Origin: JABMOV01 sp964344305 | GTDB lineage: Bacteria; Fidelibacterota; Marinisomatia; Marinisomatales; JABMOV01 | Assembly: GCA_964344305.1 (NCBI GenBank) | Contig: CAYFMT010000002.1 | Span: forward strand, 152,680 to 216,679 | Length of the DNA: 64,000 nt | Direction of reading: 5' to 3' | In this document: in pieces, positions 61,521 to 64,000 of the stretch | How the letters are laid out: every line of letters begins with the position of its first letter | How positions within the stretch are numbered: the stretch's first letter is position 1 | Made by a program: the position numbers and the translations under genes | The notes under the pieces: model-generated | What the model saw: the letters and a program-made list of their open reading frames with translations, nothing else | Database searches by the model: none | Told to the model about the DNA's origin: nothing

Positions 61521-64000
61521 TGTTATCCCCTTCATCATTGAGGTCAATATGTGCCTTGATGGATCCATATAAACCAATGGTCATGGAATCAGATGCCATA
61601 AAGCGCGACGGTTCCGGGTTTCCAAATTCATCCGTTACACCCAGCATTTGAACCGTTGGTTTGATCCATTTGTAAGTTGTATCCGTAAGCAGCAATATCT
61701 GGTCTTCTCCAAGGTAGACAGAATCCAGGCGTGTTGCTGCCGGTTCAATATGAATATTGACCAATGTATCAGCCGTGCCATCTTCGAAATGGGTTGTGTC
61801 CATGGCGATTAATAGATCCACAGATGCGCCAAAATCGAATCGATTGTTGATATCCGTATAGAGAATCAACTCTTCAACTATTTCAGGAAAATCTGTACTG
61901 TTTTCACTGTATTCCATATCCAAACGAGCTTCTTCTGTTAGAACAAGCGCAAGAGGGGCGTCAATAAGTAGTTTCCCAGCGAGATACTGGTCGGTACTTA
62001 CATTGCCTACCGTATTAGGGTCCCCTACTGTTGCCTGACCGTAAGCGGTAATGGATTCGGGAGAAATATTAATGAGTTCAGCTGCGTTAGGAATGATCAC
62101 TGTGCTACTGTCAGCAATATTCCAGTTAGAAATTGAGGATGTGGCGGTTTCACCATCTGAGTTTGTTCCTGACATACTGAGGGATAAAAAGACCGGCACA
62201 CCGATATTCGTATCAAAATCTATAGAAATTCCAACATCATGGAATTCAATCCCCTCCATTTCTTCCGGCAATGCTGTGATGGATTGATCAATGGTGTCTA
62301 TATCAACAGTTACCGGATCAATAATCCCATTAATCTCCTGGAAGGTTAAGCCATCAATCAGGACAGAAATCTCTATCGAATCAGTCAATGACAGTGTGAT
62401 AACTTCATCATTGGGGATGGCAATATTTGACATATAGTGAATCGTTTGATCCTGTAAATCCAGACCCAGTGTGTATCCATCAAGAGGGATGACAGTTGTA
62501 TCCGGATCCGGACTGGTGGATATATCGAATGATTCTGACAGGATCGAACCATTTGAGAATTCCGGTATGGAAAAATTCACTTCTGCAGCCATGCCAATAT
62601 GGTTTCGAATAATCAGATTCAGGTCTCCTGACTGGATGACTGCCGACTCGACTTTTGTCTCATTTTCCAGCACGATGGAATTCTCTTCAACTATGGCATC
62701 CTGGGAAATCAACCCTGTTACCTGTGAGAAGGTTAAATCAGAGATTAAGATATTCACAACAATGGAATCAGTTAAACTATACTCTGATACCAGGTTTGCC
62801 GCTGTAGTGGTGGTGGTAGTATAAGTGAGACGCTGGTCATCCAACGGCATGGCAATACTATAGCCTGTCAGATCAATGCCATGAAGATTGTCTCCCGGTA
62901 GGATCTGTATGGTTTCATTCAAACCAACTCCATCCAGTTTGATTCGCGGAAGATCAAGATTTACCTCTGATTCACCGCCGACTCCATTTGCAATTTCAAT
63001 GGATAGGGAACCCTGCGAGATGACCGCTTCTTGAATCTGGCTATCTGAATTGATATCTATTTCACCGGCATCTGTAATGATTTGTTGTTCAATCTCACCC
63101 ACTACTCTGGAAAATGTAATATTCGCAAGTTCAATCTCAATTTCAACAGAGTCTGTTGAATTGAGCTGAACACTGTTAGGGTCTGTGTCATCGGTCTGAA
63201 TCTCATACTCATAATGCACTCGCTGATCCGCCATATCCATGTCAAGAATCCAGCCTGAAATATCATCTTCTGAACTGGAGGGTCCATTCACAAGCGGTAT
63301 GGTTGTCGTGTAAGGTGAGCCCGATCCATTTACGAGACTGGAGATGGTTAACTGAATTGATCCAGTGACTGCCATGGTATTATCGATACCTACATTCAGT
63401 GTACCTGTTTTTAGCTCAGCTTCATCTACAACTGTATCGGAGGGGTCCAGTTCAATATCATTGGTTTCCGTAATGGTTTGTTCAGGGATGACGGCATTGG
63501 CCTGGCTGACTTCAATATCCTGTGGTGATATGATTACACGGAAATAGGAATCAAGATCGCTGGTTTCAACCAGTATATCCTGCCCCCGTGATCCGTTGGA
63601 TGTACCGGACACTTTCACCTGGATATTCCCTGGCAGGGTGCGTCCGGATAGATCGATAGAATTGGTCTGTTGATTGCCCATTTCAATTTCAGTGTTCCAT
63701 GTGGTACTGAACAGGCTGTCACCAGTTGCATTATTGATGGTAATGCGAATAGGGGCACCCAGGTCAATGAACATTTCATTGATGATTGTAATGTCCATGG
63801 ATCCCGATTCAATCACGATTTCCGTGAAACTGTCAAAGGCAAAATCCTGAGTTTGTGGGACCAGTTGGACTGTGTCCACTTCAAGGACGGCTGACCCACC
63901 ATTGGCATCCAGCGCATCCTGAATATCCTGTGAATTTGGCATGAGATCACGAAAAACAAACGGTTCCGTTGTATCAGGGTGAATATTGGTCAGTTGAATG
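61513..64000 (-). CDS. Large tandem-repeat beta-sandwich-like protein (partial, 5' end outside window)
   Basis: At least 828 residues are encoded, and the frame is open to the window edge, so the true start lies outside. The first ATG in the window (63942) is internal, not a proven start. The protein is acidic, rich in Ser, Thr, Asp, Ile and Val, poor in Cys, and lacks membrane helices. It has tandem units of about 130 residues. No known domain is recognised and no type IX sorting-like C-terminus is seen; it ends LNDEGDNNE. It overlaps the DUF5723-like outer-membrane gene by eight bases. I infer a periplasmic or surface structural or adhesive role. Confidence 0.8.
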   Translation of the reverse strand, partial: IQLTNIHPDTTEPFVFRDLMPNSQDIQDALDANGGSAVLEVDTVQLVPQTQDFAFDSFTEIVIESGSMDITIINEMFIDLGAPIRITINNATGDSLFSTTWNTEIEMGNQQTNSIDLSGRTLPGNIQVKVSGTSNGSRGQDILVETSDLDSYFRVIISPQDIEVSQANAVIPEQTITETNDIELDPSDTVVDEAELKTGTLNVGIDNTMAVTGSIQLTISSLVNGSGSPYTTTIPLVNGPSSSEDDISGWILDMDMADQRVHYEYEIQTDDTDPNSVQLNSTDSVEIEIELANITFSRVVGEIEQQIITDAGEIDINSDSQIQEAVISQGSLSIEIANGVGGESEVNLDLPRIKLDGVGLNETIQILPGDNLHGIDLTGYSIAMPLDDQRLTYTTTTTTAANLVSEYSLTDSIVVNILISDLTFSQVTGLISQDAIVEENSIVLENETKVESAVIQSGDLNLIIRNHIGMAAEVNFSIPEFSNGSILSESFDISTSPDPDTTVIPLDGYTLGLDLQDQTIHYMSNIAIPNDEVITLSLTDSIEISVLIDGLTFQEINGIIDPVTVDIDTIDQSITALPEEMEGIEFHDVGISIDFDTNIGVPVFLSLSMSGTNSDGETATSSISNWNIADSSTVIIPNAAELINISPESITAYGQATVGDPNTVGNVSTDQYLAGKLLIDAPLALVLTEEARLDMEYSENSTDFPEIVEELILYTDINNRFDFGASVDLLIAMDTTHFEDGTADTLVNIHIEPAATRLDSVYLGEDQILLLTDTTYKWIKPTVQMLGVTDEFGNPEPSRFMASDSMTIGLYGSIKAHIDLNDEGDNNE
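62263..63825 (-). repeat. Four tandem ~130-residue protein repeats
   Basis: Counting from the internal ATG at 63942, each unit begins with a motif of the type (E/Q)xAVIxxGxLxIxI. The copies are TEIVIESGSMDITI (40), DEAELKTGTLNVGI (173), QEAVISQGSLSIEI (304) and ESAVIQSGDLNLII (432). The later part of a unit ends in a (D/N)LTFSQVTGLI-type strand, at 274, 402 and 531. Spacing is 128-133 residues. A diverged fifth unit may follow from about 562. The units differ at nucleotide level, so this is an old duplication rather than a recent expansion. Confidence 0.75.

Noticed and set aside
1..64000. CRISPR arrays, tRNA or rRNA genes and insertion sequences
   Set aside because: Spacers are short and accounted for. 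No spaced direct repeats, cloverleaf sequences, transposase motifs or terminal inverted repeats were seen.

Overview
The window is a gene-dense stretch from a Gram-negative bacterium with moderate G+C (roughly 40-45% by eye). I read about 65 protein genes in it. I see no rRNA, tRNA, insertion sequence or CRISPR array, and no gene-free stretch longer than about 230 bases. The gene content suggests a marine member of the Fibrobacterota-Chlorobiota-Bacteroidota (FCB) assemblage: Na+-NQR with NhaD, a complex I without NuoEFG, DUF2851, a DUF5723-like outer-membrane protein, a tiny AURKAIP1/COX24-type protein, and lipopolysaccharide-type heptose chemistry. Candidatus Neomarinimicrobiota (SAR406) is my best guess. 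That is an inference from gene families, not a database result.

Layout. (1) 1-5051, minus strand: nhaD, pduO-type adenosyltransferase, nrnA-like phosphoesterase, ispH, pdxS and pdxT (cut by the window edge), mostly overlapping. (2) 5105-22155: a respiratory supercluster. Eleven complex I genes (nuoABCDHIJKLMN) run without a promoter-sized gap into nqrABCDEF and apbE, all on the minus strand. The NQR maturation gene nqrM faces them on the plus strand. NuoE, NuoF and NuoG are absent. (3) 22383-23697, plus strand: proline dehydrogenase and a CoA-binding protein. (4) 23820-33604, minus strand: nadK, xseB, xseA, an S1/P1-type metal hydrolase, a 31-residue bS22/mS38-like protein, HU, sppA, a LysM lytic transglycosylase, a heptose adenylyltransferase, DUF2851, plsC and serS. 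Two related low-complexity intergenic repeats lie at about 23.7 kb and 33.7 kb. (5) 33823-48960: a surface-polysaccharide locus. It holds a polyprenyl-phosphate sugar transferase, a dehydrogenase-acetyltransferase fusion, a sulfotransferase, a PIG-L deacetylase, two glycosyltransferases, Wzy, Wzx, a Wzz with an extra N-terminal helix-turn-helix, a Wza-like exporter, rfbB, rfbC and ugd. Its middle part (about 35.4-43.7 kb) is clearly richer in A+T than the flanks. (6) 49020-64000, minus strand: a membrane VWA protein, tsaD, ybbR, rpsA, cmk, rluB, scpB, scpA, trpS, an HNH protein and an NlpC/P60 peptidase. After a strong terminator come a DUF5723-like outer-membrane protein and a large tandem-repeat protein that continues past the window.

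How the genes work together. NQR would oxidise NADH and export Na+, with ApbE (FMN attachment) and NqrM (iron site) maturing it. The NuoEFG-less complex I could take electrons from ferredoxin or another carrier and pump protons. NhaD would exchange Na+ and H+ across the same membrane, so one locus holds a joint proton and sodium energy system. The polysaccharide locus has nearly a full Wzx/Wzy export pathway and points to a sulfated, amino-sugar-containing surface glycan.

Start codons were moved inward from the longest open frame wherever a stop-start overlap (TAATG or ATGA), a ribosome binding site or family length supported it.
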